A stretch of DNA of 64,000 nt from VRUE01 sp035997045 (GTDB taxonomy: Bacteria > Actinomycetota > Thermoleophilia > Solirubrobacterales > 70-9): assembly GCA_035997045.1 (NCBI GenBank), contig DASYIY010000057.1, positions 18,310 to 82,309 on the forward strand, read 5' to 3'. Below, piece after piece: positions 9,070-17,498 of this stretch. Made by a program: the position numbers and the translations under genes. The notes beneath the pieces are model-generated. The model was not told the origin of the DNA and ran no database searches. It worked only from the letters and a program-made list of their open reading frames with translations. Positions within the stretch are counted from its first letter, which is position 1. The number at the start of each line of letters is the position of its first letter.

Positions 9070-9417
9070 CCCAGTCCGGCGAGCGCACTCATGCCGACCC
9101 GCTCGCGGATGCGGCTGGGGCGGATCGTCTCCGGGTATTCGAGCATCAGCATCGAGAGATAGAAGGGCAACCGCGGGTCTCTGGCGCCGGATACTCCGCG
9201 CGCATTCACCAGCCTGTAGATGTGTCAGATCCAAGGATCCCTCGGCGACCTCGAACTCCTCCGTGGGCACCGGGTGGACGTGGGGAGGCGGAGCCACCGA
9301 GCCCGGCGGCAGGGTGAAGTCCATCCCGACGAACTCGCCGTTGCTGTCGGCTGCCGCCGCGGTGACCTCGTAGACGCTCCGGTCGGGCATCTCGAAACGA
9401 TCACCCGTGTTGGCCAC
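9039..9417 (-). pseudogene. Cupin-domain protein, internally deleted
   Basis: The N-terminal 63 codons (9417 to about 9229) are a clear cupin start: GDRFEMPDRSVYEV, then LPPGSVAPPPHVHPVPTEEF with the first cupin metal-binding histidines, then EVAEGSL. After this the frame loses similarity. In another frame, 9200 to 9039 encodes RLPFYLSMLMLEYPE and IRERVGMSALAGLGRLF, the typical C-terminal helix of the same family. The second half of the beta-barrel is missing between them, so a deletion with frameshift joined the ends. In the original frame translation continues through the first half of the 35-bp duplication to the stop at 9006-9004. A functional cupin is unlikely. Confidence 0.7.
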
Positions 9418-9463
9418 TCGCCGACCTTAGACCACGAACCGCGACCGGCCGGCCGGTCGTGCC

Positions 9464-10336
9464 TCAATCCTGCTCTTTCTTCTCCCGCGGGTCGGCCGCG
9501 TGGGCGAGGCGTTCCGCCTGTTCGCGGACTTCGGTGCTCGCCTCGCGAGTTGCCGCAGCCGCCTCGTCGCCGATCGCCGTCAGGCCCTCGCTCGGTTTGC
9601 CGCCGACGACGTCGCGGAAGGCTTCCTTGAAGCGCTCGGTGCGGCGCTCGGGGGCGAAGCGCTCCAGCGCCTTCGCCTGCTTCTTCGGCCGTCGCTCGCC
9701 GTAGCGGTAGCGGGCCCAGGCCGAGCGCGGCTTGCCGATGCGGCCGGCGCCGTAGAAGGCGACTGGCGCAACGAAGATGCCGACCGTGCCGTGCAGGACG
9801 CGGCCCTTGGCGAAGCAGATCGCCACGCAGGCGAAGGCGATGACGGTGAGGACGATGCTGGTGATCAGCGTCTCGGTCGTGCTCGAATCGATCACCACCG
9901 GGCTGACCCCGAGCACGATCAGCAGCATCAGCGCCGCGGCGATCACGGTTGCATCGACCGAGCTGCGGCCCTCCTCGGCCCAGTAGACGTCCTCGAGGTG
10001 GACCCAGAGCGCGTACTCGTCGATTGTTAGTCCGACGCCGATGCCGAAGAAGAGCGCGCAGATTTCGGTGAAGGGAGCGCGGCCGTCGCTGGCGAAGCCC
10101 AGCGTTCCCGCGACCATCATCGTCACGATCCCGAAGACGAGGTGATGGAGGTGAACGCCGGAGTCGCTTTCGATGTTGCCCGGCCACCAGGAGACGCTTT
10201 CGCTGCGGATGATCCGCGTGCTCATGCGGATGAAGGCGAAGGAGCCGAGGAAGCCGACCAGGACGAGGAAGACCGCCTGCTCGTGGTTGTCTTCGAGGTT
10301 GCCCCAGAAGTTCGTGATGATCGACGCGGTGCTCAT
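9464..10336 (-). CDS. Integral membrane protein of unknown function
   Basis: A protein of 290 residues with about six hydrophobic segments between residues 18 and 190 and a charged, helical cytoplasmic tail (residues 200-290, many Arg/Lys/Glu/Ala). A conserved-looking motif SGVHLHHLVFGI (around residues 60-71) puts three His in or near a membrane helix, and the next helix has DEYALWVHLEDVYW, rich in acidic and aromatic residues. This pair could form a metal or quinone site, but I recognise no characterised family. The ATG is followed directly by a polar N-terminus without signal peptide. Downstream lies a methyltransferase gene on the same strand facing it from upstream with a 49-bp gap, which may share a transcript. 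Confidence 0.82.
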   Translation of the reverse strand: MSTASIITNFWGNLEDNHEQAVFLVLVGFLGSFAFIRMSTRIIRSESVSWWPGNIESDSGVHLHHLVFGIVTMMVAGTLGFASDGRAPFTEICALFFGIGVGLTIDEYALWVHLEDVYWAEEGRSSVDATVIAAALMLLIVLGVSPVVIDSSTTETLITSIVLTVIAFACVAICFAKGRVLHGTVGIFVAPVAFYGAGRIGKPRSAWARYRYGERRPKKQAKALERFAPERRTERFKEAFRDVVGGKPSEGLTAIGDEAAAATREASTEVREQAERLAHAADPREKKEQD

Positions 10337-10385
10337 CGGAAGAGGCCGAGTCTAAGCCGCTCGGCAGGCTCGGCCCGCTGAGCCC

Positions 10386-11138
10386 CTAATCGAGCTCGGA
10401 GACGACCAGCCGCAGGCCGACGTCCAGCTCCTGCGCCCGCCGCAGGTGCCCGTAGCGCCGCTCCCAGGCGCCGCTTTCCAGGTCGGCGGCGAGGCGCTTT
10501 CGCCCGGCCTGCCTTGCCTCCTCGGAGATGCCCTGCCAGACCCACATCGGTCGCACGATCTCATCGTCGAAGAGCAGTTCGGGCCTGGCCCAGAGGGCAG
10601 CGAAGAAATGGTCTGCGCAGTCTCGCGGCACCGGGAGCGGGGAGGTCGTCGTCGACGGAAGCAGCGCCGCCAGCTCGCGGCTTCCGGCGCCAGAGGGTCG
10701 CTTCAGCTCGAGCATTGCCGGGAAGTAGTCGGCGGTGATCCAGAGCTCCTCCAATGCCTCGGGGTCGAAAGCCACCATCGCGATCCGCAGCCGCGCGACC
10801 CGCTGCATCTCGTTCAGTCCGGCGCTCAGGTCCGCCCAGTGATGGGCGGTGAGCACTCCCATCGCCGCATCGAAGGAGTCGTCGCCGAAGGGCAGCGATT
10901 CGGCGCTCGCCTGCACGACGGGCGCGGAGCCGGCGGGCCGTTGGGAGATCATCTCGGCGGAGGGCTCGACCGCCGTCACCGCGCGATCGCGCGGCTCGTA
11001 GGAGCCCGCGCCGGCGCCCACGTTGACGATGGTGCGCGCCTCGCCCAACGCTGCCTCGATCCGGGCGGCGATCCGCGGGTCGTCGCGGCGATGCTCGGCG
11101 TAGCCGACGCCGATGCGGTCATAGGTGGGACCCGCCAT
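10386..11138 (-). CDS. SAM-dependent class I methyltransferase
   Basis: With the ATG at 11138 (MAGPTYDRIG) the product has 250 residues; an in-frame GTG/ATG further upstream would add 28 residues of poor similarity. TIVNVGAGAGSYEP is SAM motif I, VTAVEPS the acidic end of beta2, SAESLPFGDDSFDAAMGV motif II/III with AHHWADL after it. This order is that of Methyltransf_11 type enzymes, often acting on small molecules. The C-terminal half (about 150-250) is a variable substrate cap. The substrate is unknown; the neighbours (membrane protein, DNA repair methyltransferase on the other strand) give no strong hint. Confidence 0.85.
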   Translation of the reverse strand: MAGPTYDRIGVGYAEHRRDDPRIAARIEAALGEARTIVNVGAGAGSYEPRDRAVTAVEPSAEMISQRPAGSAPVVQASAESLPFGDDSFDAAMGVLTAHHWADLSAGLNEMQRVARLRIAMVAFDPEALEELWITADYFPAMLELKRPSGAGSRELAALLPSTTTSPLPVPRDCADHFFAALWARPELLFDDEIVRPMWVWQGISEEARQAGRKRLAADLESGAWERRYGHLRRAQELDVGLRLVVSELD

Positions 11139-11254
11139 CGAGCCACTGTAGAAGTTGGACACGTCGATTCGGGCAGCGGAGGCGCGGATCGCTGCGTGAC
11201 CGGCGCGGAGGCGCGACCTCACGTTTCGACCGGGGCAGGCGTTTAGCTATTCAG

Positions 11255-11803
11255 ATGACTTCTTCCGGCTGGACTACCTGCGAGAGCCCGATCGGGCCGT
11301 TGACTGTGGTCGCCGGACCGAGCGGCATCGCGAACATCCACTTCGATGGGCACGTGCCGCGGCTCCCGGAATCGGCGCGGGGGCCCTTGCCGAACGTCGT
11401 CGATCAGCTCGACTCCTACTTCGCGGGAGAGCGTCGGGCCTTTGAGCTGGACCTCGATCTCCGCGGCGCGCCCCTGCAGCGCGCGGTGTGGCGCCAGCTG
11501 CTCGAGATCCCCTATGGGGCGACGACGACCTACGGCCAGGTCGCGAAGCGGATCGACGAGGCCCTTTACGACCTCGAGCTCGAGCCCTACAGGCGGCCGC
11601 GGGTCGTCGGCGCGGCGATCGGCCGCAATCCCGTGCCGGTCGTGGTTCCCTGCCACCGGGTGATCGGCGCTGACGGCTCGCTCACTGGCTATTACGGCGG
11701 CTTGGAGCGGAAGAAGACGCTGCTCGGGCTGGAGGGTGTGCCTCTGCCGGGCGAGGCTTCCGGCCCGGCCCCAGCGAAGAAAGATCAGCTGGCGATGCTC
11801 TGA
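11255..11803 (+). CDS. ogt: Methylated-DNA--protein-cysteine S-methyltransferase
   Basis: Ogt/MGMT removes alkyl groups from O6-alkylguanine by transfer to its own Cys. The active-site motif VVPCHRVIGADGSL contains the acceptor Cys133, followed by YYGGLERKKTLLGLE, the conserved C-terminal helix. The helix-turn-helix region is LLEIPYGATTTYGQVAKRI, with Tyr and the Arg finger region downstream (PRVVGAAIGRNP). Length 182 residues is normal for the single-domain form without an Ada N-terminus. About 14 extra residues occur between the Tyr-Gly motif and the Asn hinge (EALYDLELEPYRRPR), an insertion compared with the shortest homologues. The gene ends just before a strong bidirectional hairpin. Confidence 0.93.
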   Translation: MTSSGWTTCESPIGPLTVVAGPSGIANIHFDGHVPRLPESARGPLPNVVDQLDSYFAGERRAFELDLDLRGAPLQRAVWRQLLEIPYGATTTYGQVAKRIDEALYDLELEPYRRPRVVGAAIGRNPVPVVVPCHRVIGADGSLTGYYGGLERKKTLLGLEGVPLPGEASGPAPAKKDQLAML

Positions 11804-11809
11804 CCCCGT

Positions 11810-11843
11810 TTCTCCCCGCCGCGCCTGGGCGCGGCGGGGAGAA
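11810..11843. terminator. Bidirectional hairpin terminator between convergent genes
   Basis: Perfect 14-bp inverted repeat, arms 11810-11823 (TTCTCCCCGCCGCG) and 11830-11843, with a 6-nt loop CCTGGG. It lies between the ends of the ogt-like gene and the secreted IPT-PASTA gene, so it can serve both. The AA/TT flanks give short U-tracts on both strands. Confidence 0.8.
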
Positions 11844-11857
11844 CAGAGCGGAGTGTC

Positions 11858-12907
11858 CTACGACTTACCGACGGTCAGCTTCACTTTGGTTCCGGGAGCC
11901 AGCACCTTGCCCGGTTTCGGGTTCTGAGCGATCACCTTGCCCGGCTTGCCCTTGCGGTGGGCGATCTTGCCGGTCTTGCAATCGGCCCGGCCGAGGGCCT
12001 TCTTGGCGGCCTTGAGCTTCTTGCCCTTCAGCTTGGGGACGGCGCAGCCTTCGTAGAAGAAGCGATCGTCTTTGGTTTCGGGGCTGGTTCCGGCGAGGGT
12101 CGTTGCGGTCACGTCGACCGAACCGACTTTGGCGTTCGCCGGGGCGACCGCGACGATCTGCGTTTCCGATTCGGCTTTGAAGCTGGTCGCAGGCAGATCG
12201 CCGAATTTGACCGCGCTTGCGCCGGCGAGGTTGGTGCCGGTGATTTTGACGCTGGTCCCACCGACGACCGAGCCGAAGTCCGGCGTAATCGAGGTGATTG
12301 CCGGAGCGGGCTGAACTTCAGCGCTGAGCTCGATCTCCTGCCCCGAGACTCCGCCGCTGGCAGGGACTGTCGCCCCATCGAACGGCGGCGGGAAGATGAA
12401 GCCGTAGCTGGCCCCAGCGACGGTCGCGATACCGATTTTGTCGGCTACGTTGGTCGGGTCGACCCCGATCAGATCGCCCGCCTTTACCGGCAGGTTGGCG
12501 GTGAAGGTCTGCAGCCCGCCACCTGCCGCGGGGGTGACGGGGTTGCTGGTGCCCGCTGCCATATAGCCGCCCGTGCCGTTCGGCCGCAGCACGCGCAGAA
12601 CGAAGGGTCCCCCTTCGGGGCCCTGCATCCGCCAGCGCACGATCGCGCCCGTCACCGGCGAGGTCAGGTTGGCGCCTTTCTCTGGCAGCGCCGTGTTGAA
12701 GAAGGTCTCCACCGAGCCGAACGCAGTGGGCGTCGACCCCGGTGGCAGAACGCTGCCAACGGTGATTGTCGCTGCCTGCGCGGTCGTGGCCAGCAGCGCG
12801 CAGGCGCTCATCGCGGCGATTGCGAGAACGCCAAGTAGCCCCAACATCCCGTGCCTCGCGCCCGAATCGACGCCTGTACCGTCTCCGTGTCGTTGTCGAC
12901 ACTCCAT
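11858..12907 (-). CDS. Secreted protein with IPT/TIG and PASTA domains
   Basis: A product of 349 residues. The ATG at 12907 follows AAGGAGG by seven bases, a strong ribosome site, which fixes the start even though the signal peptide then has a long n-region; cleavage is likely after TAQA (about residue 46). Residues about 47-200 form a beta-sandwich of unknown type. Residues about 200-290 are an IPT/TIG domain (ITSITPDFGSVVGGTSVKIT, GTNL-x-x-A-x-x-V-x-F-G). Residues about 290-349 are a PASTA domain (CAVPKLKGKKLKAAKKALG and a closing VIAQNPKPGKVLAPGTKVKL). PASTA often binds peptidoglycan; no kinase is attached, so it is likely an exported wall-associated protein. Confidence 0.88.
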   Translation of the reverse strand: MECRQRHGDGTGVDSGARHGMLGLLGVLAIAAMSACALLATTAQAATITVGSVLPPGSTPTAFGSVETFFNTALPEKGANLTSPVTGAIVRWRMQGPEGGPFVLRVLRPNGTGGYMAAGTSNPVTPAAGGGLQTFTANLPVKAGDLIGVDPTNVADKIGIATVAGASYGFIFPPPFDGATVPASGGVSGQEIELSAEVQPAPAITSITPDFGSVVGGTSVKITGTNLAGASAVKFGDLPATSFKAESETQIVAVAPANAKVGSVDVTATTLAGTSPETKDDRFFYEGCAVPKLKGKKLKAAKKALGRADCKTGKIAHRKGKPGKVIAQNPKPGKVLAPGTKVKLTVGKS

Positions 12908-12975
12908 CTACCTGCCTCCTTAGGTTTTGCCCCGGGCCCGTGCGGCTACCGGAACAGTTCGGAGTCTCAAACCAC

Positions 12976-13986
12976 TCAGGTCCCGAATGTTGCGGCCGCC
13001 GCCTCCTCGTCAAGGCTGGAGCGGAATCGTCCACGGTACTCGGCGGGTCCGACTCCGAGCACGCGCAGGAAGGCGCGGCGCATCGTCTCCGGGCTGCCAA
13101 AGCCGCAGCGACTGGCGACCGTCTCGACCGGTGTTGGCGTGTCCTCGAGCAGCTCACGGGCGGCCTCGACCCGGATCCGCTCGGTGAAGCGGGCCGGGGT
13201 CGTTCCGGTCTGCTGCGAGAAGAGGCGGCGTAGGTGGCGCTCGGACAGTGCCGCTCGCCGCGCCAGCTGGGGGAGGCGGTGGTCATCCGCCGGGTCGGCG
13301 GCGATGCGGTCGAGGATCTCGCGGACCGGTGGCGCGACCCCGGCCGGTAGGGCAAGGCGCTCGGAGAACTGCGACTGCCCGCCGGGTCGCTGCAGGAACA
13401 TCACGGTCCAGCGGGCCACGGTCCGGGCGATCTCGGGCCCGTGGTCCTCCTCGACCAGGGCCAGGGCGAGGTCCATGCCGGCGGTCATCCCGGCCGAGGT
13501 CGCGATCGGTCCGTCGCGGACGAAGATCCGGTCGGGCTCGACGCGGACGCCGGGGTGGCGCCGGGCGAGCTCCCCGCAGAAGGCCCAGTGCGTGGTCGCG
13601 GCCCTGCCCTCGAGCAGGCCGGCCTCGGCGAGCAGGAAGGCGCCGGCGCAGACCGAGCAGGTGCGGCGGGCACCGGGGGCGATGCGCCGCAGCGCCGGCG
13701 CCAGCCGCGGGTCGCCGAGGACCTCGTCGATCAGCAGGCCGCCGCCGACGATCGTCGTGTCGACGCCGCGGCGGCGCACCTGGCCGAGCGCGATGTCGGC
13801 GCTGAGGCGCAGGCCCCCCGAGCCCCGGACGGACTGGCCGTCGGGGGTGGCGACGATCATCTCGTAGCCGCCATTACCGCCAAGAAGGCGGGTCGCCGCG
13901 TCGAGGATGTCGGAGGGGCCGACGACGTCGAGCAGCTGCACGCCGTCGAAGGCGACGAGGACGACCTGGCGCTTGGGAGCCGGCAT
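12976..13986 (-). CDS. GlxA-type transcriptional regulator (DJ-1/PfpI + AraC HTH)
   Basis: Starting at the ATG at 13986, the product has 336 residues. Residues 1-190 are a DJ-1/PfpI domain: VVLVAFDGVQLLDVVGPSDI at the start, then RTCSVCAGAFLLAEAGLLEG, where Cys of SVCAGA is at the nucleophile-elbow position. Residues about 225-320 are the AraC-type double HTH (AALSERHLRRLFSQQTG and CGFGSPETMRRAFLRVLGV). It likely senses a small metabolite and controls the divergently transcribed HD/MBL genes, with an inverted repeat between them. A much longer open frame extends across the neighbouring gene on the other strand, but coding similarity begins at this ATG. Confidence 0.9.
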   Translation of the reverse strand: MPAPKRQVVLVAFDGVQLLDVVGPSDILDAATRLLGGNGGYEMIVATPDGQSVRGSGGLRLSADIALGQVRRRGVDTTIVGGGLLIDEVLGDPRLAPALRRIAPGARRTCSVCAGAFLLAEAGLLEGRAATTHWAFCGELARRHPGVRVEPDRIFVRDGPIATSAGMTAGMDLALALVEEDHGPEIARTVARWTVMFLQRPGGQSQFSERLALPAGVAPPVREILDRIAADPADDHRLPQLARRAALSERHLRRLFSQQTGTTPARFTERIRVEAARELLEDTPTPVETVASRCGFGSPETMRRAFLRVLGVGPAEYRGRFRSSLDEEAAAATFGT

Positions 13987-14024
13987 GGAGACATCTTGCA
14001 GGCGCGCGCCGCTGTCCGCAAGGA

Positions 14025-14043
14025 CGGATATCCCTCGTATCCG
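14025..14043. promoter_or_regulatory. Inverted repeat between divergent regulator and enzyme operon
   Basis: Arms CGGATA (14025-14030) and TATCCG (14038-14043) are separated by 7 bases in the 102-bp spacer between the GlxA-type regulator and the HD-protein gene. It is a plausible regulator-binding site by position; no direct evidence of binding. Confidence 0.4.
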
Positions 14044-14088
14044 GACAAAGAGGGGCACCGCCCTTCGGCGCCGCTGTACCAATGAGGC

Positions 14089-14844
14089 ATGAGCCAGGTC
14101 GGAAGTTGGGAATGGGCAGAGCGGACCGGCGGTCGCCTCGGCCGCGCCGACCGTGCCGAGCTGCTGCGCCAGGGAGTGTTGGCCCAGCTCTCGCGCCTGC
14201 CGGAGGCGGTGCGCCGCCGGGTGATCGGCGACGCCAGCCCCCTTGACCTCCCGGAGCCTCCCGACACCGCCTTGGCTCGGACGGCCGAGGAACGGGTCCG
14301 CGAGCTCTCCGAGCCGCCGCTCTACGGTCACTGCCTGCGCACCTGGGCTTTCGCCGCGCTGTTCGCCAAGCGCGACCGGGTCGATCACGACGAGGAGCTG
14401 CTCTACCTGGCCTGCGTCCTGCACGACATCGGGCTGACGGAGGCCCATGACCGCCGCGATCCGAGCGCCGCCTGCTTCGCGGTCGAGGGCGCGCGGGCCG
14501 CGCGCGGGTTGCTCTGCGAGCACGGCGAGCCGGAGGAGCGCGCCCGCACCGTTGCCGAGGCGATCTCGCTGCACCTCAACATCGAGGTGCCGCAGCGCTA
14601 CGGCCCGGAGGCGGTGCTGCTCAGCAAGGGAGTGATGCTCGACGTCGTCGGTCGCCGGCGCGAGTTGATGCCAAAGGCGGCTGTGGCGGAGGTGGTCGCC
14701 AAATGGCCGCGCGAGGGGTCGAGCGAGCTGCTCCTTGCCGACACCAAGCGCCAGGCCGAGATCCGGCCGCAGGCTCGGGCCGCCCTGCTCCACCGGCTCG
14801 GCTTCACCGGGCGCGTCACCGCCAACCCGCTGGATCGCCTGTAG
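14089..14844 (+). CDS. HD-domain hydrolase (cyanamide hydratase-like)
   Basis: The product has 251 residues. The metal-binding HD signature is complete: His in LYGHCLRTWAF, His-Asp in LACVLHDIGLT, and a later His in ISLHLNIEV, with Asp residues following in the helical region. The arrangement H...HD...H with YLACVLHDIG is that of the HD group containing fungal cyanamide hydratase and related small-molecule hydrolases, rather than nucleotide-second-messenger HD-GYP (no GYP). The gene reads into an MBL-fold lactonase gene with overlapping stop and start and is divergent from a GlxA-type regulator, suggesting one regulated catabolic or detoxification unit. Substrate unknown. Confidence 0.8.
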   Translation: MSQVGSWEWAERTGGRLGRADRAELLRQGVLAQLSRLPEAVRRRVIGDASPLDLPEPPDTALARTAEERVRELSEPPLYGHCLRTWAFAALFAKRDRVDHDEELLYLACVLHDIGLTEAHDRRDPSAACFAVEGARAARGLLCEHGEPEERARTVAEAISLHLNIEVPQRYGPEAVLLSKGVMLDVVGRRRELMPKAAVAEVVAKWPREGSSELLLADTKRQAEIRPQARAALLHRLGFTGRVTANPLDRL

Positions 14845-15590
14845 TGAAGGTGACGATGCTGGACGGCGGCTGGGTCTCCGGCGCCGCGGCGATCTGGCGC
14901 CAGGGCGAAGATCCCGAGCAGCGCATCCGCTTCCCGGTCCCGGCCTACCTGGTCGAGACGGAGAGCGAGCGGATCCTGATCGACACCGGCCTGCACCCCG
15001 GTGCCTGCGCCGACGGGCAGGCGTTCTACGGCGGCTCGCCGACGATGAGCCTCTTCTCGCTCGAGCTGGACCGGCCGATCCACGAGCAGGTCGACCCGGC
15101 AACGCTTACCAAGATCGTGCTCACCCACCTGCACTACGACCATGTAGGGGGGCTCTCGCTGCTGCCCACCAAGATCCCGATGGTCGTCCAGCGCCGCGAG
15201 TGGGAGGCCGGCAGCGACCCCGGCGCGATCGAGCGGAACTTCTTCTATCCGCGCGACTACGTCGACCAGGAGCGCGAGGTGGTTCTCGTCGACGGCGACC
15301 ACGACCTGCTCGGCGACGGTTCGGTCGAGCTGCTGCTGACGCCGGGCCACACTCCCGGCCACCAGTCGGTCCGCATCGGCAACGACCTGATCCTCGGCGC
15401 CGACGTCACCCACCTTGCATCCGGTCTCGACGACCACCGCTTCCCCTCCTTCGCCGACGACCACGCCGAGCAGCGTCGCTCCGCCGAACGCCTACGGGCC
15501 CTGCGCGACAGTGGCACCCGCGTCATCCCGGGTCACGACCCGGACGTGTTGCGCCCGGGGCCGGTGTCCGCGCGTATGGGTGCATGGTGA
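14844..15590 (+). CDS. MBL-fold N-acyl-homoserine-lactonase-like hydrolase
   Basis: A product of 248 residues. The GTG at 14844 overlaps the TAG of the HD gene by one base, implying translational coupling; an ATG four codons on is the alternative. Zinc motif VLTHLHYDHVGG (H-x-H-x-D-H) is present, with LLTPGHTPGHQSV supplying the next His, ILGADVTH the bridging Asp and VIPGHDPDV the final His. The N-terminal pattern PVPAYLVETESERILIDTGL is typical of AHL-lactonase-like enzymes (AiiA/AttM group). The true substrate may be another lactone or ester; quorum quenching is only one possibility. Confidence 0.85.
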   Translation: MKVTMLDGGWVSGAAAIWRQGEDPEQRIRFPVPAYLVETESERILIDTGLHPGACADGQAFYGGSPTMSLFSLELDRPIHEQVDPATLTKIVLTHLHYDHVGGLSLLPTKIPMVVQRREWEAGSDPGAIERNFFYPRDYVDQEREVVLVDGDHDLLGDGSVELLLTPGHTPGHQSVRIGNDLILGADVTHLASGLDDHRFPSFADDHAEQRRSAERLRALRDSGTRVIPGHDPDVLRPGPVSARMGAW

Positions 15591-15607
15591 CACCCATGCA
15601 CGCGGAC
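15566..15607 (+). terminator. Possible hairpin at the end of the lactonase gene
   Basis: GTGCATGG (15580-15587) and CCATGCAC (15594-15601) form an 8-bp stem with a 6-nt loop, extended by GTCCGCG/CGCGGAC (15566-15572, 15601-15607) around a bulge. It overlaps the last codons of the gene. No U-tract follows, so termination is uncertain. Confidence 0.35.
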
Positions 15608-15640
15608 CCGGCTTGGTCAATGTCCTAGTTCAACCAGTTC

Positions 15641-16384
15641 CTATTTGGTCCAGATCCCAAATTTTTCGCCGCTCAGAAGTTTCATGTTCGAGCGTCCTTC
15701 GATCGTGACCGGATTGCCTTCGAGGGTCAGGCCGATTTTCAATTCGGCGCCTTTGAGCGTGACCGCTTTGATCTGTTCTTTCGGGAAGGCAATTTCAGGG
15801 CTGAGCGCTTCGGCTTCTTTACCCACTTCGACGCCCGTGCCGCTGACCCTGAATTCGCCAGCGTAGGTGCCTTCGATGCTTGCTTCGGGTTCTTCTTCCC
15901 AGCAACCTTGTCCTAATGCGCGAATGGACGTCACCTTTTTGGTTGATTGGGTCGGTAAGAAAACCTCTACGACTAACGTCATCGTCCCGTTTAAGCGTGT
16001 GGCCGGATGGCTAATTGCTTTGTTGAAGATAATTTCTTCGGCATCTATCCAGCAGTTGAAGCCAACCTGGGTTTTGGTGCAATGCAACAGCGCCGTGGTG
16101 GCTTCGTCGGTTGCCGTCTGTTCCGCAGCAGAGCCGATGATCACCGCACCGCTTTGCACGACGGCTTCCGTGCATTTGATTGAGAATTCCGATCCGTGCC
16201 ATGTGCTTGAGAGGACGTAGCTTTCTCCGCCGCTCCAGACGAATTTTTTAGTTTCCCCTTTGCCCAATCGGGTGCCGTTGACCTTCCAATAGGGTTCTTC
16301 GGCGTGGGCGACGCCGGCGCCGAATGCACTTGTCGCCATCGCGGCGATGACCGCGAGCAGAGCCGATAATCGATACATGGACAT
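15641..16384 (-). CDS. Secreted hypothetical protein
   Basis: A protein of 247 residues with a clear signal peptide (MSMYRLSALLAVIAAM to about residue 28, cleavage after AHA). Shine-Dalgarno AAAGGAAAG precedes the ATG. The mature protein begins with WKVNGTRLGKGETKKFVW and is beta-rich with four Cys (two pairs likely). No known domain is recognised. The WKVNG start looks like the first strand of a recurrent secreted family in this lineage. Downstream of it, another secreted protein lies on the same strand, separated by 136 bp. Codon use is visibly less GC-biased than in neighbouring enzymes, with several AAA, TTT and AAT codons. Confidence 0.82.
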   Translation of the reverse strand: MSMYRLSALLAVIAAMATSAFGAGVAHAEEPYWKVNGTRLGKGETKKFVWSGGESYVLSSTWHGSEFSIKCTEAVVQSGAVIIGSAAEQTATDEATTALLHCTKTQVGFNCWIDAEEIIFNKAISHPATRLNGTMTLVVEVFLPTQSTKKVTSIRALGQGCWEEEPEASIEGTYAGEFRVSGTGVEVGKEAEALSPEIAFPKEQIKAVTLKGAELKIGLTLEGNPVTIEGRSNMKLLSGEKFGIWTK

Positions 16385-16520
16385 AGCTTTCCTTTCAGTT
16401 GTACGGGTATTCGACCGCTGCTGAAAGCACTTTCCACAGGGCCGAAGAGACGACCGCCACCTGAATGCTAGGGAGAATTTGAGTAAAACGGAGCGACCGT
16501 GGGTGCGGTCTATAGTCGGC

Positions 16521-17435
16521 TCACTCCCCGCTGGGAAAGGCTTTCTTCAGATGCGCCCGAAAGCCCGAGCCCGTAAGGGCGAGTGGATCGGCGCCGAGTA
16601 GCCGCACCTGCAACGAGCCGGTCCAGGTGGGAGGGCCTCCCTGGCGGCGCCGTTCGAACGAGGCGCTGCCGCTGAACGGCCGCGGCGGGCGCACGGTGGC
16701 GGTGCCCTTGGCGTGATCGAAGAGGAAGGTCGAGGGGGTCGCGGTCAAAATCGCGAAGCGAGCGATCTTCATCGCTTCGCGCTGTTCTTGGACACCGGCA
16801 GAGAAGATGGTGGGGCCGCGGCCCTTCGGCCCTCGTGAGGCAACGGCGCCGAAGCCGCTCCGCATGCTCCGGTTCGTCGCCCTCAGCGTCGCGACGTCCC
16901 TCTCGGTCGCAGCCCGATGGGCGACTGTCGGGGGGAGGGGACCGTTGCCCTGCCGCGGACCGCAACGCCAGCGAGGCAAGACCTGCATTTCCCCTTTGGC
17001 TTCGGTCGCGTCGAGCCGCACGTATTCGCGCTCGCCGCTGAGCTTGATCGTCCCGGAAAAGATTCCTTCTCGGTTCGTTTGCGGGTCGCCCTGACAGCCT
17101 TTCGGGGGTTTCTGGCTGCTGATCGTTTTCGTCGGCGTAAACGCGACGGCAATTTCTCCCAGCGCGCCGAACTTGGCGACCACGCCGCTAGGCGAGATTT
17201 CCCCCTTGACCGTGTAGACGACGTACTGATGGTGGCCGTAGATCGCCAGGGCGATTTCGTCGCCGAAGTTTTCGAGCTGAGCCCTGAGCCCATTGCCCGC
17301 GGCGAGTTCGAATTCAACGGCGACTTCAGGGCTGTCCGCCGAAGGGGTCGCCGGCGGCGATGCACCGCCCGCGGCTGGCGCCGAAACCGCGAGGAGCAGC
17401 GAACCGATCAGGACGAGGAGGGACGAGCGGCGCAC
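16521..17435 (-). CDS. Secreted hypothetical protein
   Basis: The GTG at 17435 gives 304 residues with a compact signal peptide (VRRSSLLVLIGSLLLAVSAP, cleavage near AGGA); a TTG 11 codons upstream is an alternative and neither has a convincing ribosome site. The mature chain is beta-rich to about residue 170 (KFGALGEIAVAFTPTKT and GTIKLSGEREYVRLDATEA) with two Cys, followed by an Arg-rich linker and a second beta segment ending in LKKAFPSGE. No domain is recognised. The two halves look related in style, so it may be an adhesin-like double beta-sandwich. Confidence 0.75.
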   Translation of the reverse strand: MRRSSLLVLIGSLLLAVSAPAAGGASPPATPSADSPEVAVEFELAAGNGLRAQLENFGDEIALAIYGHHQYVVYTVKGEISPSGVVAKFGALGEIAVAFTPTKTISSQKPPKGCQGDPQTNREGIFSGTIKLSGEREYVRLDATEAKGEMQVLPRWRCGPRQGNGPLPPTVAHRAATERDVATLRATNRSMRSGFGAVASRGPKGRGPTIFSAGVQEQREAMKIARFAILTATPSTFLFDHAKGTATVRPPRPFSGSASFERRRQGGPPTWTGSLQVRLLGADPLALTGSGFRAHLKKAFPSGE

Positions 17436-17498
17436 CAGCGGAGCATATGCCGCCTCGACGACGACCAAGGCGAGCTAGGGCGAGGTGCCGCCGCCTGG

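Noticed and set aside
13987..15102. Upstream extension of the GlxA regulator frame through the HD gene
   Set aside because: Similarity begins at MPAPKRQVVLVAFDG (13986); the extension is Arg/Pro-rich and antisense to a clear HD-domain gene.
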